Numbered from the stretch's first letter, positions 1 through 5,324 are shown. The stretch: 7,028 nt of DNA from Bacillota bacterium (GCA_003242505.1 QGUP01000102.1:1-7028), one strand, 5' to 3'. Notes: a model not told the origin generated them from the letters alone. Translations and numbers: made by a program.

Positions 1-439
1 GGCCCTCACCTACGCCCGGGCCACTGGGCTGCCGGTCCTGGCCGACGACTCCGGGCTGGAGGTGGACGCGCTTGGCGGCCGGCACGGGGTGCACTCGGCC
101 CGGTGGGTGCCGGGGACCGACGCCGACCGGAACCGGGCCCTGCTCCGGGAACTCGAGGGGGTGCCGCCGGAGCGGCGGACCGCCCGGTACGTCTGCGTCG
201 TGGCCCTGGCGGATCCCGCGGGCCGGCACCGGCTCTTCCGGGGGACCCTCGAAGGGCGGATCGCCCTGGCCCCCCGGGGGACCGGGGGCTTCGGCTACGA
301 CCCGATCATGGAACTCCCCGACGGCCGCACCGTGGCCGAACTGGACCTGGCGGAGAAGAACCGGATCAGCCACCGGCAGGCCGCCCTCCGGCAGGCCCTG
401 GCGGCCCTGCCGTCTTTCCTGGCCGGCGGGGATGGCTGA
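1..439 (+). CDS. rdgB: RdgB/HAM1 family non-canonical purine NTP pyrophosphatase, 5' truncated by window edge
   Basis: This enzyme hydrolyses non-canonical purine nucleoside triphosphates (ITP, dITP, XTP) to the monophosphate plus pyrophosphate and so keeps them out of DNA and RNA; it acts in the cytoplasm. The reading frame is already open at base 2 and runs to TGA at 437-439, giving 145 residues. The family is usually about 195-205 residues, so roughly the first 50-60, including the N-terminal substrate loop, lie outside the window. Family motifs seen: LADDSGLEVDALGG near the visible start (the Asp pair holds the catalytic/metal residue), GTGGFGYDPIM in the middle, and EKNRISHRQAAL near the end. 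The GTG at 62 is internal to the conserved block and is not the true start. The downstream phosphoesterase begins 14 nt later, as in the ysnA-ysnB pair of Bacillus, which suggests co-transcription. Family identification is very secure; only the N-terminus is unseen. Confidence 0.95.
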   Translation, partial: ALTYARATGLPVLADDSGLEVDALGGRHGVHSARWVPGTDADRNRALLRELEGVPPERRTARYVCVVALADPAGRHRLFRGTLEGRIALAPRGTGGFGYDPIMELPDGRTVAELDLAEKNRISHRQAALRQALAALPSFLAGGDG

Positions 440-453
440 GCGAGGGGTGACCG

Positions 454-945
454 ATGCGGATCCTGGTTATCAGCGACACCCACGGCGCCGTGGCGGGGCT
501 CCGGCCCCTCAAGGCCCGGCTCGGCCCGGTGGATTACCTCATCCATGCCGGCGACTTCCTGGATGATCTGGACCCTTGCGGGGAACTCTTCGGGGTCCCC
601 CCGGAGCGGCGGCTGGGGGTGGTGGGGAACTGCGACTATCCCCGGCGGGAGCCGGCGGAGGTGGTCTGGGAGCAGGGGGGCGTCCGGTTCCTGATCACCC
701 ACGGCCATCGCCAGGATGTCAAGCGCACCCTGATGGGGATCTGGTACCGGGCCCGGGAACTGGGCTGCCACGTGGCGATCTTCGGCCACAGCCATCTGCC
801 CGTCGCGGTCCGGGAAGGGGAGGTCCTGCTCTTCAACCCGGGCAGTCCGAGCCGGCCCCGGCGGCCGGGGGTCGGGACCGTGGGCCTCCTGCACCTGGAG
901 GAGGGCCAGGTCCGGGCGGAGCACCTGGAGGTCCCACCGGGCTGA
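454..945 (+). CDS. YfcE/YsnB/MJ0936-type metallophosphoesterase
   Basis: A 163-residue calcineurin-like phosphodiesterase of the small single-domain YfcE/MJ0936 type. Family members are binuclear-metal enzymes active on phosphodiester model substrates; the physiological substrate is generally unknown. The full metal-ligand set is visible: D8 and H10 in the N-terminal SDTHG, D34 in HAGD, N59 in GNCD, H83/H85 in THGH, and H112/H114 in FGHSH, followed by the typical NPGSPSRPR near residues 128-136. Length matches the family. The ATG at 454 is preceded by GAGGGG at 442-447 at good spacing. There is no signal peptide or membrane segment. Placement straight after rdgB reproduces the ysnA-ysnB order of Bacillus, so the two are probably one transcript. 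The fold assignment is secure; any specific biological role is not. Confidence 0.92.
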   Translation: MRILVISDTHGAVAGLRPLKARLGPVDYLIHAGDFLDDLDPCGELFGVPPERRLGVVGNCDYPRREPAEVVWEQGGVRFLITHGHRQDVKRTLMGIWYRARELGCHVAIFGHSHLPVAVREGEVLLFNPGSPSRPRRPGVGTVGLLHLEEGQVRAEHLEVPPG

Positions 946-958
946 GCCTCTGGAAGCG

Positions 959-991
959 CCTCCGGGCTGGTCGCCGGGAGGTCCCCCTTTT
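959..991 (+). terminator. Weak candidate intrinsic terminator after the phosphoesterase gene
   Basis: CCTCCGG at 959-965 can pair with CCGGGAGG at 974-981, leaving one bulged G and an 8-nt loop. The hairpin is followed by a C-run and then TTTT at 988-991. The T-run overlaps the -35 box of the next promoter. The stem is short and interrupted, so termination is uncertain. Confidence 0.35.
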
Positions 992-1019
992 GACAGGTTC
1001 GCCCCGGGGTGGGTATAAT
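990..1019 (+). promoter_or_regulatory. Perfect-consensus sigma-A promoter for the tRNA-Pro/Gly unit
   Basis: TTGACA at 990-995 and TATAAT at 1014-1019 are both exact consensus hexamers, separated by 18 bp. Transcription should start near 1026, about 14 nt before the mature tRNA-Pro 5' end. Exact matches at both boxes are unusual in such GC-rich sequence and fit a strong stable-RNA promoter. Confidence 0.88.
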
Positions 1020-1039
1020 GTATCTCGCCACGGGAGCAC

Positions 1040-1117
1040 CGGGGTGTGGCGCAGCTTGGTTAGCGCGCAGCGCTTGGGACGCTGAGGTCGCCCGTTCAAA
1101 TCGGGCCACCCCGACCA
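1040..1117 (+). tRNA. tRNA-Pro (anticodon UGG)
   Basis: A full cloverleaf is visible. Acceptor CGGGGTG (1040-1046) pairs with CACCCCG (1107-1113). D-stem GCGC/GCGC. Anticodon stem CAGCG/CGCTG encloses loop CTTGGGA, giving anticodon TGG at positions 34-36. T-arm GCCCG-TTCAAAT-CGGGC. Discriminator A, then an encoded CCA at 1115-1117. It reads CCA and, by wobble, other CCN codons. It is the first gene after the consensus promoter. Confidence 0.97.
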
Positions 1118-1142
1118 GGGCGGCCGGTTGTGCCGGCCACAT

Positions 1143-1216
1143 GCGGGTGTAGCTCAATGGTAGAGCCCCAGCCTTCCAAGCTGGAGACGTGGGTTCGATT
1201 CCCATCACCCGCTCCA
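1143..1216 (+). tRNA. tRNA-Gly (anticodon UCC)
   Basis: Acceptor GCGGGTG (1143-1149) pairs with CACCCGC (1206-1212), with discriminator T and encoded CCA at 1214-1216. The anticodon stem CAGC/GCTG holds loop CTTCCAA, so the anticodon is TCC. The T-arm GTGGG-TTCGATT-CCCAT is standard. It lies 25 nt after tRNA-Pro with no promoter between, so the two are presumably co-transcribed and processed apart. Confidence 0.97.
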
Positions 1217-1223
1217 TACAGAG

Positions 1224-1271
1224 CCAGCCCGCCTCCGCCGGGACGGAACTGGTCCGGCGGAGGCGGGCTGG
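1224..1271. terminator. 18-bp perfect hairpin after tRNA-Gly, candidate terminator without U-tract
   Basis: Arms 1224-1241 and 1254-1271 are exact reverse complements (18 of 18, almost all G/C) around a 12-nt loop. The hairpin begins 8 nt after the tRNA-Gly CCA and precedes the next promoter, which is where a terminator is expected. Neither flank carries a T-run, so it may be a non-canonical terminator, a 3' processing or stability structure, or a barrier to transcription from either side. Confidence 0.55.
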
Positions 1272-1281
1272 ACTGTTGGGA

Positions 1282-1306
1282 CCCCCGACTTGCATCCCGT
1301 CGGGGG
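1282..1306. repeat. Inverted repeat enclosing the -35 box of the tRNA-Arg promoter
   Basis: CCCCCGAC (1282-1289) is the exact reverse complement of GTCGGGGG (1299-1306); the 9-nt loop holds the putative -35 hexamer. It could be an operator, a second hairpin in a tandem terminator after tRNA-Gly, or chance in GC-rich DNA. Confidence 0.45.
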
Positions 1307-1319
1307 GCTGTGGTATCAT
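1290..1319 (+). promoter_or_regulatory. Extended -10 promoter for the tRNA-Arg-Gln-Lys-Leu unit
   Basis: TATCAT at 1314-1319 is preceded by TGG at 1311-1313 (extended -10). A partial -35, TTGCAT at 1290-1295 (only TTG matches consensus), lies at 18-bp spacing. The sequence after the -10 is GC-rich (TGTGGCGCGC), as in stringently controlled stable-RNA promoters; that regulatory reading is inference. Start near 1326 would give a leader of about 65 nt before tRNA-Arg. The -35 box sits in the loop of an 8-bp palindrome (1282-1306). Confidence 0.68.
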
Positions 1320-1390
1320 TTGTGGCGCGCGGCACCGGTGGCTGCGATCCGGCGCCGCGGCACTGGCCGCAACCGGCCCCGATGCCCGAC

Positions 1391-1467
1391 GGGCTGTTAG
1401 CTCAACTGGATAGAGCAGGGACCTTCTAAGTCTCAGGTTGGGGGTTCGAGTCCCTCACAGCCCGCCA
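1391..1467 (+). tRNA. tRNA-Arg (anticodon UCU)
   Basis: Acceptor GGGCTGT (1391-1397) pairs with ACAGCCC (1457-1463); discriminator G and encoded CCA at 1465-1467. D-stem GCTC/GAGC. Anticodon stem GGGAC/GTCTC (one G-U pair) holds loop CTTCTAA, giving anticodon TCT, which reads AGA/AGG. T-loop TTCGAGT. First member of the second tRNA unit. Confidence 0.96.
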
Positions 1468-1492
1468 ACCTCCTCCCAGACATCCGGCATAC

Positions 1493-1566
1493 TGGGGCGT
1501 GGCCAAGCGGTAAGGCAGCGGACTTTGGATCCGCGATCGTAGGTTCGAATCCTGCCGCCCCAGCCA
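1493..1566 (+). tRNA. tRNA-Gln (anticodon UUG)
   Basis: Acceptor TGGGGCG (1493-1499) pairs with CGCCCCA (1556-1562); discriminator G, encoded CCA at 1564-1566. Anticodon stem GCGGA/TCCGC holds loop CTTTGGA, anticodon TTG. The U1-A72 end pair is the usual glutamine identity feature. It lies 25 nt after tRNA-Arg. Confidence 0.97.
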
Positions 1567-1572
1567 TCTTTC

Positions 1573-1648
1573 GGGCCATTAGCTCAGTTGGTAGAGCACC
1601 CGCCTTTTAAGCGGGGAGTCGTTGGTTCGAGCCCAACATGGCCCGCCA
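1573..1648 (+). tRNA. tRNA-Lys (anticodon UUU)
   Basis: Acceptor GGGCCAT (1573-1579) pairs with ATGGCCC (1638-1644); discriminator G and encoded CCA at 1646-1648. D-stem GCTC/GAGC. Anticodon stem CCCGC/GCGGG with loop CTTTTAA, anticodon TTT. T-arm TTGG-TTCGAGC-CCAA. Only 6 nt separate it from tRNA-Gln, so a single precursor is very likely. Confidence 0.97.
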
Positions 1649-1672
1649 GAACGGCCGGTGCGGCCGCGGAAC

Positions 1673-1699
1673 CCGGGACGGGGCAATTCCCCGTCCCGG
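1673..1699. other. 11-bp GC hairpin between tRNA-Lys and tRNA-Leu
   Basis: CCGGGACGGGG (1673-1683) pairs perfectly with CCCCGTCCCGG (1689-1699) around a 5-nt loop. A pyrimidine-rich stretch (CTTCCTTGCCTTTG) follows. It resembles a weak terminator, but tRNA-Leu begins only 14 nt later and I see no separate promoter for it. Partial read-through or an RNA-processing role is therefore more likely. Confidence 0.5.
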
Positions 1700-1712
1700 C
1701 TTCCTTGCCTTT

Positions 1713-1799
1713 GCGGGCGTGGCGGAATGGCAGACGCGCCAGACTTAGGATCTGGTGGGGGAGAACCCCGTGGAGGTTCAAGTCCTCTCGCCCGCACCA
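1713..1799 (+). tRNA. tRNA-Leu (anticodon UAG)
   Basis: Class II tRNA of 87 nt with a long variable arm (stem with GGGG/CCCC near 1757-1769). Acceptor GCGGGCG (1713-1719) pairs with CGCCCGC (1789-1795); discriminator A, encoded CCA at 1797-1799. Anticodon stem CCAGA/TCTGG holds loop CTTAGGA, anticodon TAG, reading CUA and CUN. Last member of the cluster. Confidence 0.97.
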
Positions 1800-1858
1800 G
1801 ACCCCCGGATGAGCGATGCAGTGGACCGCTGCATCGCTCTTTGCTGCGTCCGGGGGTC
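1800..1858 (+). terminator. Nested double hairpin closing the tRNA cluster
   Basis: An inner stem of 11 bp (GAGCGATGCAG 1811-1821 with CTGCATCGCTC 1829-1839) is followed by TTT at 1840-1842. It is enclosed by an outer 10-bp stem (GACCCCCGGA 1800-1809 with TCCGGGGGTC 1849-1858). It starts directly after the tRNA-Leu CCA and ends 7 nt before the tig promoter. Position argues for transcription termination; the U-tract is short, so strength is uncertain. Confidence 0.65.
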
Positions 1859-1865
1859 CCGCGCG

Positions 1866-1895
1866 TTGTGTCTAGCCTGCCGCGCGTGGTACAAT
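1866..1895 (+). promoter_or_regulatory. Extended -10 promoter of the tig-clpP-clpX operon
   Basis: TACAAT at 1890-1895 is preceded by TGG at 1887-1889 (extended -10), with TTGTGT at 1866-1871 as a partial -35 at 18-bp spacing. Start near 1902 leaves a 5' leader of about 130 nt. I see no CIRCE-type inverted repeat or CtsR-type heptamer repeat here, so heat-shock repressor control is not evident. Confidence 0.7.
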
Positions 1896-1918
1896 ACTAA
1901 AGTTCTGGTGGCATTGAT

Positions 1919-1961
1919 CGGCAGGGCCGGCTGGAGCGGGAAAGTCTGGCGGCCCGTGCCG
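1919..1961 (+). promoter_or_regulatory. Stem-loop and pyrimidine tract in the tig 5' leader
   Basis: CGGC (1919-1922) plus GGGCCG (1924-1929) can pair with CGGCCC (1950-1955) plus GCCG (1958-1961), a 10-bp stem with a small internal loop and a 20-nt apical loop. Downstream, 1975-1999 is a T/C-rich tract unlike its surroundings. No known riboswitch class was recognised. A role in expression is speculative. Confidence 0.35.
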
Positions 1962-2032
1962 TGACCATCTGCCTATTTCTTTTCGGCTTTCCTTTTCAGT
2001 TCGTCGATTGCCGGTAAGGGGGAACAGCATAG

Positions 2033-3376
2033 GTGAAAGCCACGTGGGACAGGCTAGAAAAGAATGTCATGCAGTTCCGGGTGGAGGTGGAAGCTGAGCG
2101 TTTTTCCCGGGCGGTGGACGCCGCGTTCCGGAAGCTGGTGCGCAACGCCCGGATTCCCGGTTTCCGCCCGGGGAAGGCGCCTCGCTTTGTCTTTGAGCGC
2201 TACTACGGCAAGGAGGCCCTGATCCAGCAGGCGGTGGAGGACCTCCTGCCCGAGGTCTACGCCGAGGCCCTGGAGGTCGGTCAGATCCAGCCCATCGACC
2301 AGCCGAAGATCGAACTGGAGCAGGCGGAAGAGGGCAAGGACTTCATCTTCAAGGGCACGGTCCAGGTCAAGCCCGAAGTGAAGCTCGGCCGGCTGGACGG
2401 CTTTGGCCTCGCCTACCCGGACACCGCGGTGACCGACGAGCAGGTGGAGGCGCAACTCAACCAGCTCCGGGAGCGGATGGCCCAGCTGGTTCCCGACGAA
2501 AGCGGCGAGGTCCGGCAGGGCTCCTTCGCCGTGATCGACTTCGAGGGCTACATCGACGGGGAGAAGTTCGAGGGCGGCTCCGGCGAGGGGGTCACCCTGG
2601 AGGTCGGCGCCGGCCAGCTCGTCCCCGGCTTCGAGGAGCAGCTGGTGGGGATGAAGGCCGGGGAGGAGAAGGAGATCCAGGTGACCTTCCCGGAGGACTA
2701 CCCCGTCGAACACTTGCGGGGCAAGGCTGCGTCTTTTAAGGTGAAGGTCCGGGATGTGAAGAGGAAGGAACTCCCGGCGCTGGACGACGCCTTCGCCGCC
2801 TCGGTCAGCCGCTTCCAGACGCTGCAGGAGTTGCGCGCCGATATCCAGAATAAGCTTCGGGAAGTCGCCGAGCGCCAGGCCGAAGCCGACTTCCGCAACC
2901 AGGTGGTGGAGGCGGTGACGGCCGAGGCGGAGGTGGAGGTGCCGGAGGTCCTCACCCACCGGCGGATCCATACACTGATCGATGAGTTTGCCCATTCGCT
3001 CTCCCACCAGGGGCTGACCCTGGAGGCCTACCTGCAGGCCACGGGCAAGGACTTCGAGACCCTGCACAAGGAGTTTGAGGAGCCGGCCCGGAAGCAGGTG
3101 AAGACCGAACTGGTCCTCGAGGCTGTGGCGAAGCAGGAAGGGCTCGAGGTGACCGAGGCCGAGATCGACGCCGAGTTCGAGGCCATGGCCAGGCTCTACC
3201 GGTCCCAGGCCCGGGAGATCGACCGGCTGCGCCGGAATCCCGAGTACCGGGAGCGGGTGCGGGAGAACCTCTTGCGGCAGAAGGCCATCAGCCACCTGGT
3301 GGAGCGCAACCGCCCCGCCGCGCAGGCGCAGCGACCGGCTGAGCAGCAGCAGGCTGAGCAGCAGCAGGAGGCGTGA
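2033..3376 (+). CDS. tig: Trigger factor, ribosome-associated chaperone / FKBP-type prolyl isomerase
   Basis: Trigger factor docks at the ribosomal exit tunnel and shields nascent chains. The 447 residues are close to the family's usual 430-450. The N-terminal ribosome-binding domain (about 1-125) carries the signature GFRPGKAP at 43-50. The FKBP-like PPIase domain spans about 158-245, with VIDFEGYIDGEKFEGG and LVPGFEEQLVGMKAGEEK. The helical C-terminal chaperone domain follows from about 250. The start is GTG at 2033, chosen because AAGGGGG at 2016-2022 lies 10 nt upstream and the product then begins MKATWDRLEKN, as in homologues. The tail from about 428 is Pro/Ala/Gln-rich and ends in a duplicated AEQQQ unit encoded by a 15-nt tandem repeat. 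First gene of the tig-clpP-clpX operon; clpP follows after 45 nt. Confidence 0.97.
   Translation: MKATWDRLEKNVMQFRVEVEAERFSRAVDAAFRKLVRNARIPGFRPGKAPRFVFERYYGKEALIQQAVEDLLPEVYAEALEVGQIQPIDQPKIELEQAEEGKDFIFKGTVQVKPEVKLGRLDGFGLAYPDTAVTDEQVEAQLNQLRERMAQLVPDESGEVRQGSFAVIDFEGYIDGEKFEGGSGEGVTLEVGAGQLVPGFEEQLVGMKAGEEKEIQVTFPEDYPVEHLRGKAASFKVKVRDVKRKELPALDDAFAASVSRFQTLQELRADIQNKLREVAERQAEADFRNQVVEAVTAEAEVEVPEVLTHRRIHTLIDEFAHSLSHQGLTLEAYLQATGKDFETLHKEFEEPARKQVKTELVLEAVAKQEGLEVTEAEIDAEFEAMARLYRSQAREIDRLRRNPEYRERVRENLLRQKAISHLVERNRPAAQAQRPAEQQQAEQQQEA
3338..3367 (+). repeat. Two tandem 15-nt repeats in the 3' end of tig
   Basis: GCTGAGCAGCAGCAG occurs twice back to back (3338-3352 and 3353-3367), in frame, encoding AEQQQ twice in the C-terminal tail of trigger factor. 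The CAG runs suggest replication slippage; the copies are identical, so the expansion is probably recent. Confidence 0.9.
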
Positions 3377-3421
3377 CCCCGTCGCCTGCCCTGGAACGGC
3401 CAGAGAGGAGGGCGTCTGTTT

Positions 3422-4030
3422 ATGAGCTACCTGATTCCGTACGTAATCGAGCAGACCAACCGCGGGGAGCGGTCCTACGATATCTACTCCCGGCTCCTCA
3501 AGGACCGGATCGTCTTCCTGGGGAGCACCATCGACGACCAGGTGGCCAACGTGATCATCGCCCAGTTCCTGTTCCTGGAGAGCGATGATCCGGACCGGGA
3601 GATCTTCTTCTACATCAACTCCCCCGGCGGGAGCGTCGACGCGGGTCTGGCCATCTACGACACGATCCAGCACATCAAGCCCGATGTCTCCACCATCTGC
3701 GTGGGCACCGCCGCCAGCATGGCCGCGGTCCTGCTGGCGGCCGGCACCAAGGGCAAGCGGTATGCTCTGCCCCACTCCCGGGTGATGATCCACCAGCCGT
3801 CGATCCACGGCCACGGGCTCACCGGCACCGCAGCGGATATTGAGATCTGGACCCGGGAAATCCTGAAGAGCCGGGAGACCCTGGCGCGCATCTTCGAGAA
3901 GCATACCGGCCAGCCTTTTGACAAGATCCTCAAGGACATGGACCGGGATTTCTGGATGAGTGCCCAGGAGGCCCAGGCATACGGTGTGATCGACCAGGTT
4001 CTGCCCCCCAAGAAGGCGCAGGCCCGGTAA
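3422..4030 (+). CDS. clpP: ATP-dependent Clp protease proteolytic subunit ClpP
   Basis: Serine peptidase of family S14 that forms a tetradecameric barrel and degrades proteins unfolded by ClpX or ClpC. The 202-residue length is normal. Catalytic triad visible: S99 in GTAASMAA, H124 in RVMIHQP, and D176 in MDRDFWMS; the oxyanion glycines lie in NSPGGSVDAG (66-75). The N-terminus MSYLIPYVIEQT carries the usual axial-loop sequence and shows no long propeptide. The ATG at 3422 has GAGGAGGG at 3405-3412, 9 nt upstream. The segment after the catalytic His (SIHGHGLTGTAADIE) is about three residues longer than the E. coli/Bacillus form (LGGxQGQATDIE), in the handle region that joins the two heptamer rings. 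Its place between tig and clpX is the common clostridial arrangement. Confidence 0.97.
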   Translation: MSYLIPYVIEQTNRGERSYDIYSRLLKDRIVFLGSTIDDQVANVIIAQFLFLESDDPDREIFFYINSPGGSVDAGLAIYDTIQHIKPDVSTICVGTAASMAAVLLAAGTKGKRYALPHSRVMIHQPSIHGHGLTGTAADIEIWTREILKSRETLARIFEKHTGQPFDKILKDMDRDFWMSAQEAQAYGVIDQVLPPKKAQAR

Positions 4031-4043
4031 GGAGGGTGGGCCC

Positions 4044-5324
4044 ATGTCTTTCAAGTTCACCGGGGAGGACAAGGGGCAGCTCAAGTGCTCCTTCTGCGGA
4101 AAGTTCCAGGATCAGGTGAAGCGCCTGGTCGCCGGGCCCGGCGTCTACATCTGCGACGAGTGCATTGAGCTCTGCAACGAGATCATCGAGGAAGAGCTCA
4201 ACGAGGATGTCGACTTCGAGCTGAAGGACATCCCCAAGCCGCACGAGATCAAGGCGATCCTGGACCAGTACGTGGTGGGGCAGGAGCGGGCCAAGAAGAT
4301 CCTCTCGGTGGCGGTCTACAACCACTACAAGCGGGTCAACCTGGGCGGCAAGGTCGATGACGTCGAGCTGCAGAAGTCCAACATCCTGATGCTCGGCCCC
4401 ACGGGCTCGGGCAAGACCCTGCTGGCCCAGACCCTGGCCAAGATCCTCAACGTGCCCTTCGCCATCGCTGACGCCACCTCCCTCACCGAGGCGGGGTACG
4501 TCGGCGAGGACGTGGAGAACATCCTCCTCAAGCTGATCCAGGCCGCGGACTACGACATCGAGAAGGCGGAGAAGGGCATCGTCTATATCGACGAGGTCGA
4601 CAAGATCGCCCGGAAGTCGGAGAACCCGTCGATCACCCGGGACGTCTCCGGCGAGGGCGTGCAGCAGGCGCTCTTGAAGATCCTCGAGGGGACCGTGGCC
4701 AGCGTCCCGCCCCAGGGGGGCCGGAAGCACCCGCATCAGGAGTTCATCCAGATCGACACCACCAACATCCTCTTCATCTGCGGCGGGGCCTTCGAGGGGC
4801 TGGAGAAGATCATCGGGGCCCGCATCGGCAAGCGGGGGATGGGCTTCACCGCGGAGATCAAGGGCAAGCACGAGCAGAACGTCGGGGAGATCCTCCGGCA
4901 CGTCATGCCCGAGGACCTGCTGAAGTTCGGGCTGATCCCGGAGTTCATCGGCCGGCTGCCGGTGGTGGTGACCCTCGACGCGCTGGACGAGGACGCCCTG
5001 GTCGACGTGCTGACCAAGCCCAAGAACGCCCTGATCAAGCAGTACCAGAAGCTCCTGCAGCTCGACGGCATCGAGCTGGAGTTCAAGGAGGACGCGATCC
5101 GGGCCATCGCCAAGGAGGCCCTGCGCCGGAACACCGGCGCCCGGGGGCTAAGGGCGATCATCGAGGAGATCATGCTGGACGTGATGTACGAGGTGCCGTC
5201 CCGGAGCGACGTCAGCCGGTGCGTCATCACCAAGGAAGTGGTCCTGAAGAAGGAGCCGCCGATCCTGGTGACCACCGCGGAGAAGAAGGCCCGGGGCGGC
5301 AAGGCCAAGGAAGAGACCGCCTAG
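4044..5324 (+). CDS. clpX: ATP-dependent Clp protease ATP-binding subunit ClpX
   Basis: AAA+ hexameric unfoldase that recognises tagged substrates, unfolds them and threads them into ClpP. The 426 residues match the family. N-terminal zinc-binding domain with C15, C18, C37 and C40; Walker A GPTGSGKT at 118-125; pore loop GYVG at 151-154; Walker B VYIDEVDK at about 180-187; ClpP-contacting loop with MGF at 266-268 in place of the more usual IGF/LGF; the block LIPEFIGRLPVVVTL at 297-311; sensor-2 GARGLR at 365-370. The ATG at 4044 follows AAGGAGG (4029-4035), which overlaps the clpP stop codon. The short 13-nt gap implies tight coupling to clpP and balanced synthesis. A terminator lies directly after the stop codon. 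Confidence 0.98.
   Translation: MSFKFTGEDKGQLKCSFCGKFQDQVKRLVAGPGVYICDECIELCNEIIEEELNEDVDFELKDIPKPHEIKAILDQYVVGQERAKKILSVAVYNHYKRVNLGGKVDDVELQKSNILMLGPTGSGKTLLAQTLAKILNVPFAIADATSLTEAGYVGEDVENILLKLIQAADYDIEKAEKGIVYIDEVDKIARKSENPSITRDVSGEGVQQALLKILEGTVASVPPQGGRKHPHQEFIQIDTTNILFICGGAFEGLEKIIGARIGKRGMGFTAEIKGKHEQNVGEILRHVMPEDLLKFGLIPEFIGRLPVVVTLDALDEDALVDVLTKPKNALIKQYQKLLQLDGIELEFKEDAIRAIAKEALRRNTGARGLRAIIEEIMLDVMYEVPSRSDVSRCVITKEVVLKKEPPILVTTAEKKARGGKAKEETA

Noticed and set aside
62..64. GTG at 62 as the rdgB start
   Set aside because: The frame is open upstream and the conserved ADDSGLE block lies before it, so the gene is simply cut by the window edge.
295..924. Minus-strand frame opposite the phosphoesterase and rdgB
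   Set aside because: It overlaps two complete conserved genes and carries no family signature.
1096..1900. Several short frames across the tRNA cluster on both strands, with peptides such as MGIEPTSPAW or GLEPTTPRLK
   Set aside because: These are the familiar spurious peptides from translating tRNA genes on the antisense strand; every one overlaps a complete cloverleaf.
1866..1900. CIRCE or CtsR heat-shock operator at the tig promoter
   Set aside because: No TTAGCACTC inverted repeat and no GGTCAAA direct repeat are visible around the promoter.
1902..2032. T-box, cobalamin or other known riboswitch in the tig leader
   Set aside because: I looked for the T-box GGTGGNACCGCG core and cobalamin-box-like sequence and found neither; only a generic hairpin and a pyrimidine tract remain.
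2054..4084. A 676-codon open frame on the minus strand opposite tig and clpP
   Set aside because: It is a GC-driven shadow of two unmistakable plus-strand genes, its product is Leu/Gly/Asp-rich with no family motif, and it spans the tig-clpP junction.
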